Source: Clostridium bornimense
GTDB lineage: Bacteria > Bacillota > Clostridia > Clostridiales > Clostridiaceae
Direction of reading: 5' to 3'
NCBI RefSeq assembly: GCF_000577895.1
Contig: NZ_HG917869.1
Coordinates: 124,001-188,000 of the forward strand
Length of the DNA stretch: 64,000 nucleotides
A program made the position numbers and the translations under genes. This document shows positions 9,435 to 17,351 of this stretch, piece by piece. The stretch's first letter is position 1; each line of letters starts with the position of its first letter. The notes under the pieces are model-generated. The model saw only the letters and a program-made list of their open reading frames with translations, was not told the DNA's origin and did not search any database.

Positions 9435-9561
9435 TAAACTATGTTATATATTTTTTAGTGTAAATAATTCTATTTTCATATATAATTGTATTGTTAGAAT
9501 TAGTGTTTTTAATTAAAGGAGTATAGGAAATTTTAAAATCTATCTAATAGAGGTGAGATTG

Positions 9562-9999
9562 ATGAATTTAGTTGAGGATGATGATTTATATAATAAAGAA
9601 GAGATAATAAAATTACTTAAGTCAGAAGAGATAATAGAAAAGTTTAAAAGTGAAAATATAAATTCTGTTGTAGTATTTGGAAGTGTTCTAACAGAAGAGT
9701 TTGAAGATTATTCAGATGTTGATATTGCAATATTAAGTGAAAATAAGATTTCATTGAATAATATAATGGAATTGGAAGAGTCATTAAGTAGTATATTAAA
9801 AAGGGAAATAGATATTATTGATTTAAATAATGAAAATTTAAGTTTAAGGTTTAAAGTTTCTGTGTATGATAGTGGAATTGTAATATATAATGATAAATTA
9901 GATTTATATAGTAAGGATTATAATAAAACGGATATAATATATAAAAATAATGAGGAATTTAGATATTTTAGAGAAAGAGATGTGATTTATGATGAATAA
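9562..9999 (+). CDS. MntA-like nucleotidyltransferase antitoxin
   Basis: 145 residues from ATG 9562 (AGAGGTGAG just upstream; GTG 9553 is part of that site). The minimal nucleotidyltransferase motif GSx10DxD is complete: G40-S41, ten residues, D52-V53-D54, inside VVVFGSVLTEEFEDYSDVD. In characterised MntA/HepT pairs this enzyme adds AMP to the toxin tyrosine and so silences it. The stop overlaps the start of the HEPN gene by 11 bp, the normal order for this toxin-antitoxin type. Cytoplasmic. Confidence 0.85.
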   Translation: MNLVEDDDLYNKEEIIKLLKSEEIIEKFKSENINSVVVFGSVLTEEFEDYSDVDIAILSENKISLNNIMELEESLSSILKREIDIIDLNNENLSLRFKVSVYDSGIVIYNDKLDLYSKDYNKTDIIYKNNEEFRYFRERDVIYDE

Positions 10000-10417
10000 G
10001 GAAAGATTATTTGAAATAATAAATAATTTAAAAGAAACATTATCTCTTTTAGATAAAGCCCTAGAAAAGCTTGAAATTGTTGAAGATGAAGATATAAAAG
10101 AACTTATTAAATCTTCAGTAAAGCAAAGTTTTTTAGAATATTTTATTTTAGTAGAAAGTTTTACATCTTTATGTTTGAAGGAATTAAAGCTTTATAAAAT
10201 CAGTGATGATATGAATAAGTCGCTTAATAAATTGTACGAGAGTAAAATCTTAACAGAAGATTTATATTTATTTTTAAATCAATATCGCAGATATAGAAAT
10301 AGAATTGCTCATGTTTATAAACAACCATCCATAGAAGAAATAATAGAGTTTGTAAAGCAAAATAGAAATAACATAAATGAAGTTTTAAATATAATGATAA
10401 ATATGTACAAAGGTTAA
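9989..10417 (+). CDS. HepT-like HEPN ribonuclease toxin
   Basis: 142 residues (or 141 from the second ATG). Helical HEPN domain with the catalytic and modification motif Rx4HxY fully conserved: R103, H108, Y110 in RNRIAHVY. In known systems R and H form the RNA-cleaving site and the Tyr is the residue AMPylated by MntA. The gene overlaps its antitoxin partner and is followed directly by a strong terminator, so the pair is a self-contained cassette. All residues needed for activity appear intact. Confidence 0.85.
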   Translation: MMNKERLFEIINNLKETLSLLDKALEKLEIVEDEDIKELIKSSVKQSFLEYFILVESFTSLCLKELKLYKISDDMNKSLNKLYESKILTEDLYLFLNQYRRYRNRIAHVYKQPSIEEIIEFVKQNRNNINEVLNIMINMYKG

Positions 10418-10421
10418 TAAT

Positions 10422-10482
10422 AAAAATACGTCACGTATATCTCTAAAAGCATTTTTTGAATATACGTGACGTATTTTTTAAT
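10422..10482 (+). terminator. Terminator built from TACGTCACGTA arms
   Basis: AAAAATACGTCACGTATAT (10422-10440) pairs perfectly over 19 bp with the matching arm at 10460-10478, followed by T residues. The arm core is the same palindrome found at 9419 and 36415/36451. Confidence 0.85.
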
Positions 10483-10549
10483 ATGACATATAGTAGTCAA
10501 CTTTATTAATATATACTACTTACATAAGAAAAATTATGGAGGTTAGTAT

Positions 10550-10645
10550 ATGAATTTAGATAAAAGCTTTACTGGAGATTTTGAGGAATATCTTAATAGC
10601 GATTTTGAAAATTCAAATATAAATATTTATATAGCATTGAAATAA
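10550..10645 (+). CDS. Possible 31-residue peptide or truncated gene start
   Basis: ATG 10550 with ATGGAGG eight bases upstream opens a 31-codon frame beginning MNLDKSFTGDFEEYLNSD, acidic, ending IYIALK. No family is recognised. Between it and the GNAT gene lie a MITE-like element and frame-disrupted sequence, so this may be the surviving 5' end of a gene broken by the insertion rather than a functional peptide. Confidence 0.35.
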   Translation: MNLDKSFTGDFEEYLNSDFENSNINIYIALK

Positions 10646-10694
10646 TGATTAGTCAATTCATGGGTTAAGAGCGGGGGAGTATATAGGTAAAGGG

Positions 10695-10803
10695 GATATT
10701 AGTATCTGTTATACTTAAGTGGTGGTAGAAGTTAATGGTTTAGTATGATGATATATTTAGGAGCTTGTCACCACTACTTAACTGTAACAGATGATGATAT
10801 CAG
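10695..10803. mobile_element. 110-bp MITE-like element with 32-bp terminal inverted repeats
   Basis: The left end starts GATATTAGTATCTGTTATA (10695-10726) and pairs with the right end (10770-10801, containing CCACTACTTAACTGTAACAG). About 27 of 32 positions match. The same ends bound the transposase-like gene at 15884-16986. There is no coding capacity. It is probably a non-autonomous derivative of that element. Confidence 0.65.
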
Positions 10804-10905
10804 GATAAACTATATAAGTTAGTAGAGGCTATGTTATTAAATAAAAGAGACCATGCACTATTTTGTAAGTGATATAATTAGTTAAAGAATATTTGGAGGA
10901 CAATC

Positions 10906-11376
10906 ATGATAATAAGAGAAATAGAAGAAAAAGATAATAAGGAAGTTGAAAATCTTATAAGAACTTGTTTAATAGAATATGGAGCTAACAAACCAGGGTG
11001 TGCATGGAGTGATCCGAATCTTGGAAGTTTCTATCAGTTATATCAAAATGAAAGAAGTAGATATTGGGTAGCAGAGGATAAAGGGGAGGTAGTAGCAGGA
11101 TGTGGTGTTGGTCCATTAAATGGTGATGATAAAGTATGTGAGTTACAGAAGATGTATGCTTTTAAAGAGGTAAGAGGTACTGGAATAGCGAAGAAACTTT
11201 TAGACATAGCTTTAGAATTTGCAAAAGAGTATTATGATAAGTGCTATCTTGAAACTTTTAGCAATATGATAGAAGCTAATAAGTTTTATAATAAACATGG
11301 TTTTGTTAAGTTAGAAAAGCCCTTAGTAGAAACAGAGCATTATGCTTGTGATGTATGGTATATAAAGGATTTATAG
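10906..11376 (+). CDS. GNAT family N-acetyltransferase
   Basis: 156 residues. N-terminal IREIEEKDNKEVENLI and the acetyl-CoA binding signature VRGTGIAKKLL (about 110-120) are typical GNAT features, followed by YLETFSNMIEANKFYNKHGF, the usual C-terminal beta-alpha segment. It transfers an acetyl group from acetyl-CoA; the substrate is not predictable. TGGAGGACAATC precedes the ATG. The hydrolase gene follows after 10 bp, so they form an operon. Confidence 0.85.
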   Translation: MIIREIEEKDNKEVENLIRTCLIEYGANKPGCAWSDPNLGSFYQLYQNERSRYWVAEDKGEVVAGCGVGPLNGDDKVCELQKMYAFKEVRGTGIAKKLLDIALEFAKEYYDKCYLETFSNMIEANKFYNKHGFVKLEKPLVETEHYACDVWYIKDL

Positions 11377-11386
11377 AAGGGAGACT

Positions 11387-12043
11387 ATGATGATAGTAAG
11401 TGTAAATAATATAAAGCTGAATTTCGAAAAGAGTGGAAATGGTCAAGCACTTATACTTCTTCATGGAAATGGTGAGGATAACAAAATTTTTGATAAGGCC
11501 ATACCTATATTAGAAAAACATTTTACTGTGTATGCAATAGATTTAAGAGGGCATGGTAGTAGTGAAGAGATAAAGGAATATCATTATTTAGATATGGTAG
11601 AAGATATAAAAGAATTTATTATAAGTGAAAATATCGCTGGTCCAATTGTTTATGGTTTTAGTGATGGAGGAATAATAGCTTTACTACTAGCTTCTATGTA
11701 CCCTAAATTATTATCTAAGATAATAGTAAGTGGAGCTAATATAAATCCGAAAGGATTAAAAGCTAAATGGATTATATTATTTAAAGTAATGTATTTAATA
11801 AAAAAAGATTCCAAAGTAAAAATGATGTTAGAAGAGCCTAATATATCAATAGAAATGTTAAATAAAATAGAAATTCCAACAGTGGTCCTAGTAGGAAGTA
11901 GAGATGTTATAAAGGAAAATCATACTAAATTAATAGTTGATAATATAAAAAATTGTAAGCTTCAAATACTAGATGGTGAAGATCATGGTAGTTATATTAT
12001 TCATAATGGGAAAATTGCAAATATTATTTTAGAAAATACATAA
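11387..12043 (+). CDS. Alpha/beta hydrolase
   Basis: 218 residues. LILLHGNGEDNK gives the oxyanion-hole HG segment, DLRGHGSS is typical of the fold, YGFSDGG carries the nucleophile Ser92, and DGEDHGSY near the C-terminus supplies the catalytic His. There is no signal peptide, so it is cytoplasmic. The compact size suggests a cap-less or small-cap hydrolase with an unknown ester or amide substrate. It lies 10 bp after the acetyltransferase gene. Either ATG 11387 or the adjacent ATG 11390 may be used. Confidence 0.8.
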   Translation: MMIVSVNNIKLNFEKSGNGQALILLHGNGEDNKIFDKAIPILEKHFTVYAIDLRGHGSSEEIKEYHYLDMVEDIKEFIISENIAGPIVYGFSDGGIIALLLASMYPKLLSKIIVSGANINPKGLKAKWIILFKVMYLIKKDSKVKMMLEEPNISIEMLNKIEIPTVVLVGSRDVIKENHTKLIVDNIKNCKLQILDGEDHGSYIIHNGKIANIILENT

Positions 12044-12146
12044 AAATTTCATATTTTTGTCATTTATCTGTAACAATTAAATTATATATTAATATTGCAA
12101 GATATGTAATACTTAAAAGTCACAATTCCTTTACTAAATTAGTATT

Positions 12147-12178
12147 AAGGATAGCTTACGTTTAGGTAGCTATCCTTT
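12147..12178. terminator. Bidirectional terminator
   Basis: AAGGATAGCT pairs with AGCTATCCTT between the hydrolase gene (+) and the DeoR gene (-). Confidence 0.7.
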
Positions 12179-12181
12179 AAA

Positions 12182-12919
12182 TCATTTACGGAGTATACCT
12201 TTTTCGGTAATAATACCAGCTATATCTGATATTGATGCAAATTTATAAAATTCATCATAATTAAACTTTTCATCCTCAGAAACTAGGTAGCTTTTATGTG
12301 AACATTCTATAATAGTTTTTTTAGTATTTCCATCTTCGATATCTATTGTGCTTATGGATTCTGTTTCCATATTAATTCCGCATACCCCGATAAAAGATTT
12401 ATCAAAAGTGAATTTTTCAATGTGTTTATTAGCAGCAGCACCTATTACAGCACCAATATTTTTATTGAATTCTCCACCAATTGAAATTACTCGGATATTG
12501 TTACTTTTCTTAAGTTCTAAAACTATTTCTAACATGTTTGTTATAACCGTTAATTTAATGTCTTTTTCTCTTAAAATTTTTGCTATTTCCAAATTATTTG
12601 TTGATACATCTAAAAATATCACTTCTCCTGGCGCTATTAATTTAGCAGCACTGATAGCAACTTTTCTTTTTTTGTCTAAATTAATATTTTTACGTTCATC
12701 AAGAGGTTTAATATCATTGTGGCCTCTTTGAATAATAGCACCACCGTAGACTCTTTTTAATTTATCTCTACTTTCTAGCACTCGTAAATCTTTTCTAATG
12801 CAATCTTCAGTAACTTTGAATTTATCAGCCAAAGCTTTGACGGTTACTCTTCCTTCAGATTCAATACATTCTACTATTTGTTCATATCGTTCTTCTAAAA
12901 ACAAGATACTCATCTCCAT
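12182..12919 (-). CDS. DeoR family transcriptional regulator
   Basis: 245 residues from the first ATG; a TTG at 12904 (giving FLEERYEQIVE) has better spacing to GGAG and matches the usual DeoR start. The HTH lies at about 8-60 (VTVKALADKFKVTEDCIRKD, then RVYGGA). The sugar-phosphate-sensing DeoRC domain shows IFLDVSTNN and ITNMLEI. DeoR proteins usually repress a sugar or nucleoside operon beside them, but no such operon is present here, so the target is unknown. Confidence 0.8.
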   Translation of the reverse strand: MEMSILFLEERYEQIVECIESEGRVTVKALADKFKVTEDCIRKDLRVLESRDKLKRVYGGAIIQRGHNDIKPLDERKNINLDKKRKVAISAAKLIAPGEVIFLDVSTNNLEIAKILREKDIKLTVITNMLEIVLELKKSNNIRVISIGGEFNKNIGAVIGAAANKHIEKFTFDKSFIGVCGINMETESISTIDIEDGNTKKTIIECSHKSYLVSEDEKFNYDEFYKFASISDIAGIITEKGILRK

Positions 12920-13074
12920 TAAGCAAAGTTATAAAAGCATTATATCACAAAATTATTAATTTGTATTGTTTATTATTATTTTATATTGAAAGTGTTGTAG
13001 GTTTGGAATATAATGCAATTAAATATATAAATTAGCGTGATGGGGTAATACTTAGCGAAATAGTTATTATATTA

Positions 13075-13102
13075 CAAAAAGGGCAGTTTAGGCCCTTTTA
13101 TT
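13075..13102 (+). terminator. Terminator-like hairpin upstream of parA
   Basis: AAAAAGGGC pairs with GCCCTTTTA. It sits between the divergent DeoR and ParA genes with no obvious plus-strand gene before it. It may insulate the partition operon or end a short RNA. Confidence 0.5.
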
Positions 13103-13141
13103 TATATAGAAATACAAAAATTAAACTGTTTTTAGAAAAGA

Positions 13142-13170
13142 TTGACGTACTTATCAAAGTACGTTATTAT
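13142..13170 (+). promoter_or_regulatory. parA promoter with palindromic operator in its spacer
   Basis: TTGACG (13142-13147), 17-bp spacer, TATTAT (13165-13170). A 20-bp inverted repeat ACGTACTT-ATCA-AAGTACGT (13145-13164) fills the spacer exactly, so a bound protein would block RNA polymerase. Autoregulation by the AbrB-like ParA or by ParB is a reasonable inference. Confidence 0.65.
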
Positions 13171-13200
13171 TATAGTATATTAACATAAGGAGGTTGGATT

Positions 13201-14343
13201 GTGGCTAAGGTTACATTTAATAAAAGTGGAAGTGGAAGTGAGACAGGAAGACTTATTATTCCAGCTCTGATGTTAAAGATATTAGACATAAAGGATTCTA
13301 AAGAAGATACTGATAGAAGAATTTCTATCTCATTTGTAGATAATAAAATTAGGATAAAAAAGCAGAAAGATAAAGTAGACGATGATACATATAATAAAGC
13401 TTCATCGGTAGTAACTTTTTATAGCAGTGGTAAAAGTAGTAGGAGCGGAAAAGTTATTATCCCTGTTGATATGTTACAAAGATTAAAAATAACTAGGGGC
13501 GATAACGAAGTCAATATCAACATTGAAAATGATGAGATTATAGTTTCTAAAAACCTGAAGAATGAAAAGTTAAGAGGGAAGGATGAGAGTATGAAAATAG
13601 TAAGTATATTTAATATTAAAGGCGGTGTAGCTAAAACAATTAGTTCAATAAATTTTGCTGCTTGTTTAGCTGACAAGGGGAAAAAAGTTCTATTAGTAGA
13701 CTTAGATAGCCAAGCTGACACAACAAAGATCTTTAAAGCTTATGATATAGATGCTAAATCTGTTGAGGATATATTGCTTGAGAAGAATATGGACCCAAGA
13801 GAAGCGATAAAATCTACAGAATATGAAAATTTAGATATAATAGCTTCAAATATAAAGTTAGCTTTTGCTGAAAAGAAGATTTTGCTAGATACAACTAGAA
13901 ATCAACAAAATAGACTTAAGAAGGCATTGGATAAGCTTAGAGATGAATATGATTATTGTATAATGGATTGTCCTCCAAACTTAAATATGATTACAATAAA
14001 TGCATTGGTAGCATCTGATGAAGTACTTGTACCTATTAAAATAGATAAATTTGCTCTTGATGGCCTTGAATATTTATTAGAGAGTATACAAGAAATTAAG
14101 GATGAATTTAATCCAGGGTTAGATTTCGGGGGATGTTTTATAACTATGGATAAAGCTACAAGTGTAAATAAATTAGTTAAGGATCAATTAAAGTCAATAT
14201 TGGAAGATAAGTTATTTGATACAACTATAAGAGATAATGTAAAAGTAATAGAATCTACATTAGAAGAAAAGCCAGTAATATATTATGCAAATAAATCTAA
14301 TGCAAGTAAAGATTATAGAAATTTGGTTGAGGAGGTATTTTAG
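13201..14343 (+). CDS. ParA ATPase fused to two AbrB-like DNA-binding domains
   Basis: 380 residues, GTG start with AAGGAGG. Residues 1-55 and about 68-117 are two related swapped-hairpin AbrB/SpoVT-like repeats (GRLIIPALMLKILDI and GKVIIPVDMLQRLKI). Residues 131-380 are a ParA/Soj ATPase with deviant Walker A KGGVAKT (140-146), DLDSQADTT, and DCPPNLN as Walker B. It drives segregation of a replicon together with ParB, whose gene starts 3 bp downstream. ATG 13591 (residue 131) has its own ribosome site (GGAAGG, 8-bp spacing), so a 250-residue ParA without the DNA-binding part could also be made. The layout resembles plasmid-type partition ATPases with an N-terminal DNA-binding domain, not chromosomal Soj. 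Confidence 0.82.
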   Translation: MAKVTFNKSGSGSETGRLIIPALMLKILDIKDSKEDTDRRISISFVDNKIRIKKQKDKVDDDTYNKASSVVTFYSSGKSSRSGKVIIPVDMLQRLKITRGDNEVNINIENDEIIVSKNLKNEKLRGKDESMKIVSIFNIKGGVAKTISSINFAACLADKGKKVLLVDLDSQADTTKIFKAYDIDAKSVEDILLEKNMDPREAIKSTEYENLDIIASNIKLAFAEKKILLDTTRNQQNRLKKALDKLRDEYDYCIMDCPPNLNMITINALVASDEVLVPIKIDKFALDGLEYLLESIQEIKDEFNPGLDFGGCFITMDKATSVNKLVKDQLKSILEDKLFDTTIRDNVKVIESTLEEKPVIYYANKSNASKDYRNLVEEVF

Positions 14344-14346
14344 GAC

Positions 14347-15615
14347 ATGGCAAAGAAGATAGGAATTTCTGCAGGAATGCTTAATAATATATCAAAGAGT
14401 GTAAAAAAGATAGACGAGATTGATACGAAAGCAAATTATAAAATAGAATACATAGCTTTGAAGGATCTAGTACCAAATCCTAAAAACTTTTATGAGTTAG
14501 TTAATATAGAAGAATTAGCAGAAGATATCAAACTTAATGGACTTAATTCTAATCTTCTTGTTAGACCTATTGGAGATGAAGGTAAGTACGAATTAATAGG
14601 TGGGCATAGAAGATATAGTGCATTATCAAAGTTAGTTAGTGAGGGCGAAAAGAAGTTTAAAATAGTTCCATGTCAAGTTAGGGATCTAAATGATATCGAT
14701 ACAGAAATTGCTCTTATTAATGATAATGCTCAAAATCGTGAACTTACTGAAGCGGAAAAATTAAAACAAGTTGAAAGATTAACAGCTTTATATAAGGAAA
14801 AAAAGGCAAAAGGTGAGGCGGTTCCAGGAAGAATAAGAGAGAGAATAGCAGGGGATTTAGGATTATCATCAACACAAGTAGGAAGATATGAAAAGATAAA
14901 TAGAGGATTAATTCCAGAATTAAAGGAATTAATTGATAGCAAAGAGTTAAGTATAAGTAACGGGGAAGCTTTTGCGGCATTAACTGAAGAATCTCAAAAG
15001 GAGCTTGTAGATATAGTTAAAAATAAGGATATCGAGCTTACTAAAAAAGATGGTGAAGAGCTAAAGAAAAAGATGAAAGCTATGGAAGCAGATCAAAAAG
15101 AAAAAGAAGAAGAGATGCAAAGAAAAATTAATTCCATGAAGGCTGAATTTGAAAAGCAAATAGCTGAAAAGGATAATAAAATAAAAAATCTTTCTTTCGA
15201 TAAAGAAAAGGAAAAAGAAAGTAGACAAGCTTTAGAAGCAGAAAGAGAAGAGTTGCAAGCTAAGTTACATGCTGAAGAGGCTAAGGTAAAGGCAGAGATA
15301 GAAAAAGCTAAAAAAGAAGAAGCAGAAAAGATTAAGAAAGAACTGGAAGATTCAAAATTAAAAGCAAAATCTAAAAAGAAAAAAATAAAAGAAACTGAAG
15401 AAAATTCAGAAGAATATAAAGTAATTAAAGCTAATGAAGAAGTTATTACAAAGGTTAAATCTATTATGGGTAAAATAGATCCAACCCTTGGTACTATAAA
15501 GAAATTACAAAAAGAAGAAATTGAAATAACTGATGAAACTATAGAAATTGTTAATAAATTAATCGATACAGTGGAAAACTTTACTGAAAGTATAAAAGAA
15601 ATTTTAAAGAAGTAG
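14347..15615 (+). CDS. ParB/Spo0J-type partition protein with long coiled coil
   Basis: 422 residues. The N-terminal ParB nuclease-like/CTPase fold lies at about 35-130, with PNPKNFYEL and the GGHRRYSAL box that corresponds to the CTP-binding GERRxxA motif. An HTH follows at about 165-190 (IAGDLGLSSTQVGRYEKI). Residues about 225-360 are an extended lysine/glutamate coiled coil, much longer than in chromosomal Spo0J, then a short C-terminal helical domain. It should load onto a parS-like centromere and stimulate ParA. No classical Spo0J parS 16-mer was noticed; the promoter palindrome is a candidate site. Confidence 0.85.
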   Translation: MAKKIGISAGMLNNISKSVKKIDEIDTKANYKIEYIALKDLVPNPKNFYELVNIEELAEDIKLNGLNSNLLVRPIGDEGKYELIGGHRRYSALSKLVSEGEKKFKIVPCQVRDLNDIDTEIALINDNAQNRELTEAEKLKQVERLTALYKEKKAKGEAVPGRIRERIAGDLGLSSTQVGRYEKINRGLIPELKELIDSKELSISNGEAFAALTEESQKELVDIVKNKDIELTKKDGEELKKKMKAMEADQKEKEEEMQRKINSMKAEFEKQIAEKDNKIKNLSFDKEKEKESRQALEAEREELQAKLHAEEAKVKAEIEKAKKEEAEKIKKELEDSKLKAKSKKKKIKETEENSEEYKVIKANEEVITKVKSIMGKIDPTLGTIKKLQKEEIEITDETIEIVNKLIDTVENFTESIKEILKK

Positions 15616-15638
15616 TAGTAAAGTTTGGAGGTTAAATC

Positions 15639-15779
15639 ATGGAAACTTCATTGTTTGGTACTATAGTAGCATGTATTAATATTATTTTAGCTATTGGTAT
15701 AATTAGTTTAGTTAGTTATGTTGTGTTCCTTTTAATTAAGACTTGTAGAATCTACATTAGGAATAAAAAGAACAATTAA
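15639..15779 (+). CDS. 46-residue single-pass membrane protein
   Basis: ATG 15639 with GGAGG seven bases upstream. One long hydrophobic helix (about residues 7-33) is followed by a basic tail (RIYIRNKKNN), giving an N-out/C-in type. It starts 23 bp after parB and ends just before the operon terminator, so it is cotranscribed with the partition genes. No homologue recognised; membrane tethering of the partition complex is only a guess. Confidence 0.6.
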   Translation: METSLFGTIVACINIILAIGIISLVSYVVFLLIKTCRIYIRNKKNN

Positions 15780-15787
15780 AGAACAGA

Positions 15788-15822
15788 AGCCTTGCATAGA
15801 ATTATATGCAAGGCTTTTTATT
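15788..15822 (+). terminator. Terminator of the partition operon
   Basis: AGCCTTGCATA pairs with TATGCAAGGCT, followed by TTTTTATT. Confidence 0.85.
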
Positions 15823-15883
15823 ATGTATTTACATGGAATTCTTGAAAAAACTTATGTGGGGGGAGCGATATGTTGTTTTAGTA

Positions 15884-16986
15884 GATATATCAATCTGTTA
15901 TAGATAAGTAGTGGTAAATGTATTGTCATGGAATAAAAGGATAGAAATACAATGAATATTTTCTATCAAAAAGGGCAAGGATTTAAAAAATACGTTTTGG
16001 AGGTTGTTTAAATGGAGTGCCCAATTCTATTAACAGATAAATCAAAATATTACTCAGTCTTAACTTATATTAGTGATATGATGAAAGATACTAAAATTAT
16101 TACAAGTAAGAGTTGTCCACATTGCCATGGGATGAATGTAATAAAATATGGAAAGGTAAAAAGCAATAATGCTCAAATTTTTTACTGTAAAGAGTGCAAA
16201 AAAAGATTTGTAGAAACGATTGGGACTCCATTTTATCGTAGTAAGAAGAATGACGAGTTATGGAGAAAATATTTTGAAAATATGTGGATCGGATACAATA
16301 TAAGAGAATGCTCAGAAATGATTGGTATTGCACAGACTACAGCATTTTTTTGGAGACATAAAATTCTTGGATATTTTCTTAAATTTTTTAAAAGAAAAAA
16401 GTTAGACTATGAAGCAGAAGTTTTGGTTAAAACTTATGTACAAAATTCTAAAAAAGAGAAAGAATCAGCTATAGAAAATGTTAATAATAAGATTTTTACA
16501 TTAAAATTAGGAGAAAAGTTTTACTTTTTCTTTACTAAAGATAAAAATGGTAATATAGAATTTTTACCTTTTGATAAATATCCATTAGTAAGAAAAACAT
16601 TAAAAGAAAATTTGGCTATAGTTTTTAGTAATATAAAAAAAGTGGCTATTTACGGCAATAATATTATAACTACATATGCAAAGAAGAGTGTAGAAAAAGT
16701 TATAAGAGTGCCGCAAGATTCAGAGCTTTTCTTCTATGCAAGAGAAATGAAAGAATGGATAAGTGGTTTTTGGGGAATATCCTTTAGATATATTACTAAT
16801 TATCTTAATTGGTTTCGAATTTATTATATTAACGATGGAGAATATACCAATACACGTCAATATTTTTATAAGACGTTCAGAGAACTTATTAATGAAAAAA
16901 ATTATGCAATGTAAATTGTAACTTATGATAGAAACAAGAGAAATATTATCAAAAAACACTACTTACTAATAACGGATGATGATATC
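15884..16986. mobile_element. 1.1-kb IS1595-like element with 32-bp terminal inverted repeats
   Basis: The left end (15884-15915, containing ATCTGTTATAGATAAGTAGT) and right end (16955-16986, containing ACTACTTACTAATAACGGAT) are inverted and match the MITE ends at 10695-10803. They enclose one transposase-like gene. Possible target duplication: TTTAGTA lies directly left (15877-15883) and 3 bp right (16990-16996), but the offset makes this uncertain. Confidence 0.6.
16012..16914 (+). CDS. IS1595/ISXO2-like transposase relative, catalytic core degenerate
   Basis: 300 residues. The N-terminus has a zinc ribbon (CPHCHG ... FYCKECKKRF, about 35-65) and an HTH with the typical IRECSEMIGIAQTTAFFWRH order of IS1595/ISXO2 transposases. 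The far C-terminal FWGISFRYITNYLNWF also fits that family. The middle part should carry the DDE/ENK-type catalytic acids, but the expected VDET-like site reads LVKTY and no convincing SDG site remains. The reading frame is nevertheless fully open with a good ribosome site (TTGGAGG). It is therefore either an inactive copy or a protein kept for DNA binding. Confidence 0.7.
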   Translation: MECPILLTDKSKYYSVLTYISDMMKDTKIITSKSCPHCHGMNVIKYGKVKSNNAQIFYCKECKKRFVETIGTPFYRSKKNDELWRKYFENMWIGYNIRECSEMIGIAQTTAFFWRHKILGYFLKFFKRKKLDYEAEVLVKTYVQNSKKEKESAIENVNNKIFTLKLGEKFYFFFTKDKNGNIEFLPFDKYPLVRKTLKENLAIVFSNIKKVAIYGNNIITTYAKKSVEKVIRVPQDSELFFYAREMKEWISGFWGISFRYITNYLNWFRIYYINDGEYTNTRQYFYKTFRELINEKNYAM

Positions 16987-17100
16987 GCATTTAGTAATAC
17001 TCCTACCCATTAATATTATGGTATTACTTGTAAAATATAATGATGTTTAAAGTATATTTATTGGCCTATAGTTATGTATATAAATAATTTATAAAAAGTT

Positions 17101-17223
17101 ATGATAATTAATATTGTGAAAAACAAGTTTGATTTGGCAAGTAGATCGGCATTAAATATAGGAAAGTCAGAAATTTTGGAATATATGTATGGTCAAGATT
17201 TTGTTAATAGTTTAAAAGAGTAG
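17101..17223 (+). pseudogene. 40-codon remnant reading frame
   Basis: An open frame of 40 codons (ending EILEYMYGQDFVNSLKE) without a convincing ribosome site lies between the IS right end and a further solo right end. It looks like the tail of a lost protein. No family recognised. Confidence 0.3.
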
Positions 17224-17226
17224 ATC

Positions 17227-17258
17227 CACACTACTTAACTATAACAGATGAAGATATG
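17227..17258. repeat. Solo right end of the IS1595-like/MITE family
   Basis: CACACTACTTAACTATAACA and the following GATGAAGATAT match the right ends at 10770 and 16955. No matching left end is visible within the preceding 200 bp. Confidence 0.55.
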
Positions 17259-17351
17259 AAGATTTATTACATATCTTCATCCTAAAAATACTAAATTATA
17301 AAAAACGGGATATTGCTTACGAAGTTAAAATGTATAGTGATAGCCCGATAT

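Noticed and set aside
13201-15615. Chromosomal soj-spo0J locus near the replication origin
   Set aside because: None of the usual origin neighbours (rsmG, mnmG, rpmH, dnaA) is present, and the ParA/ParB architecture is plasmid-like.
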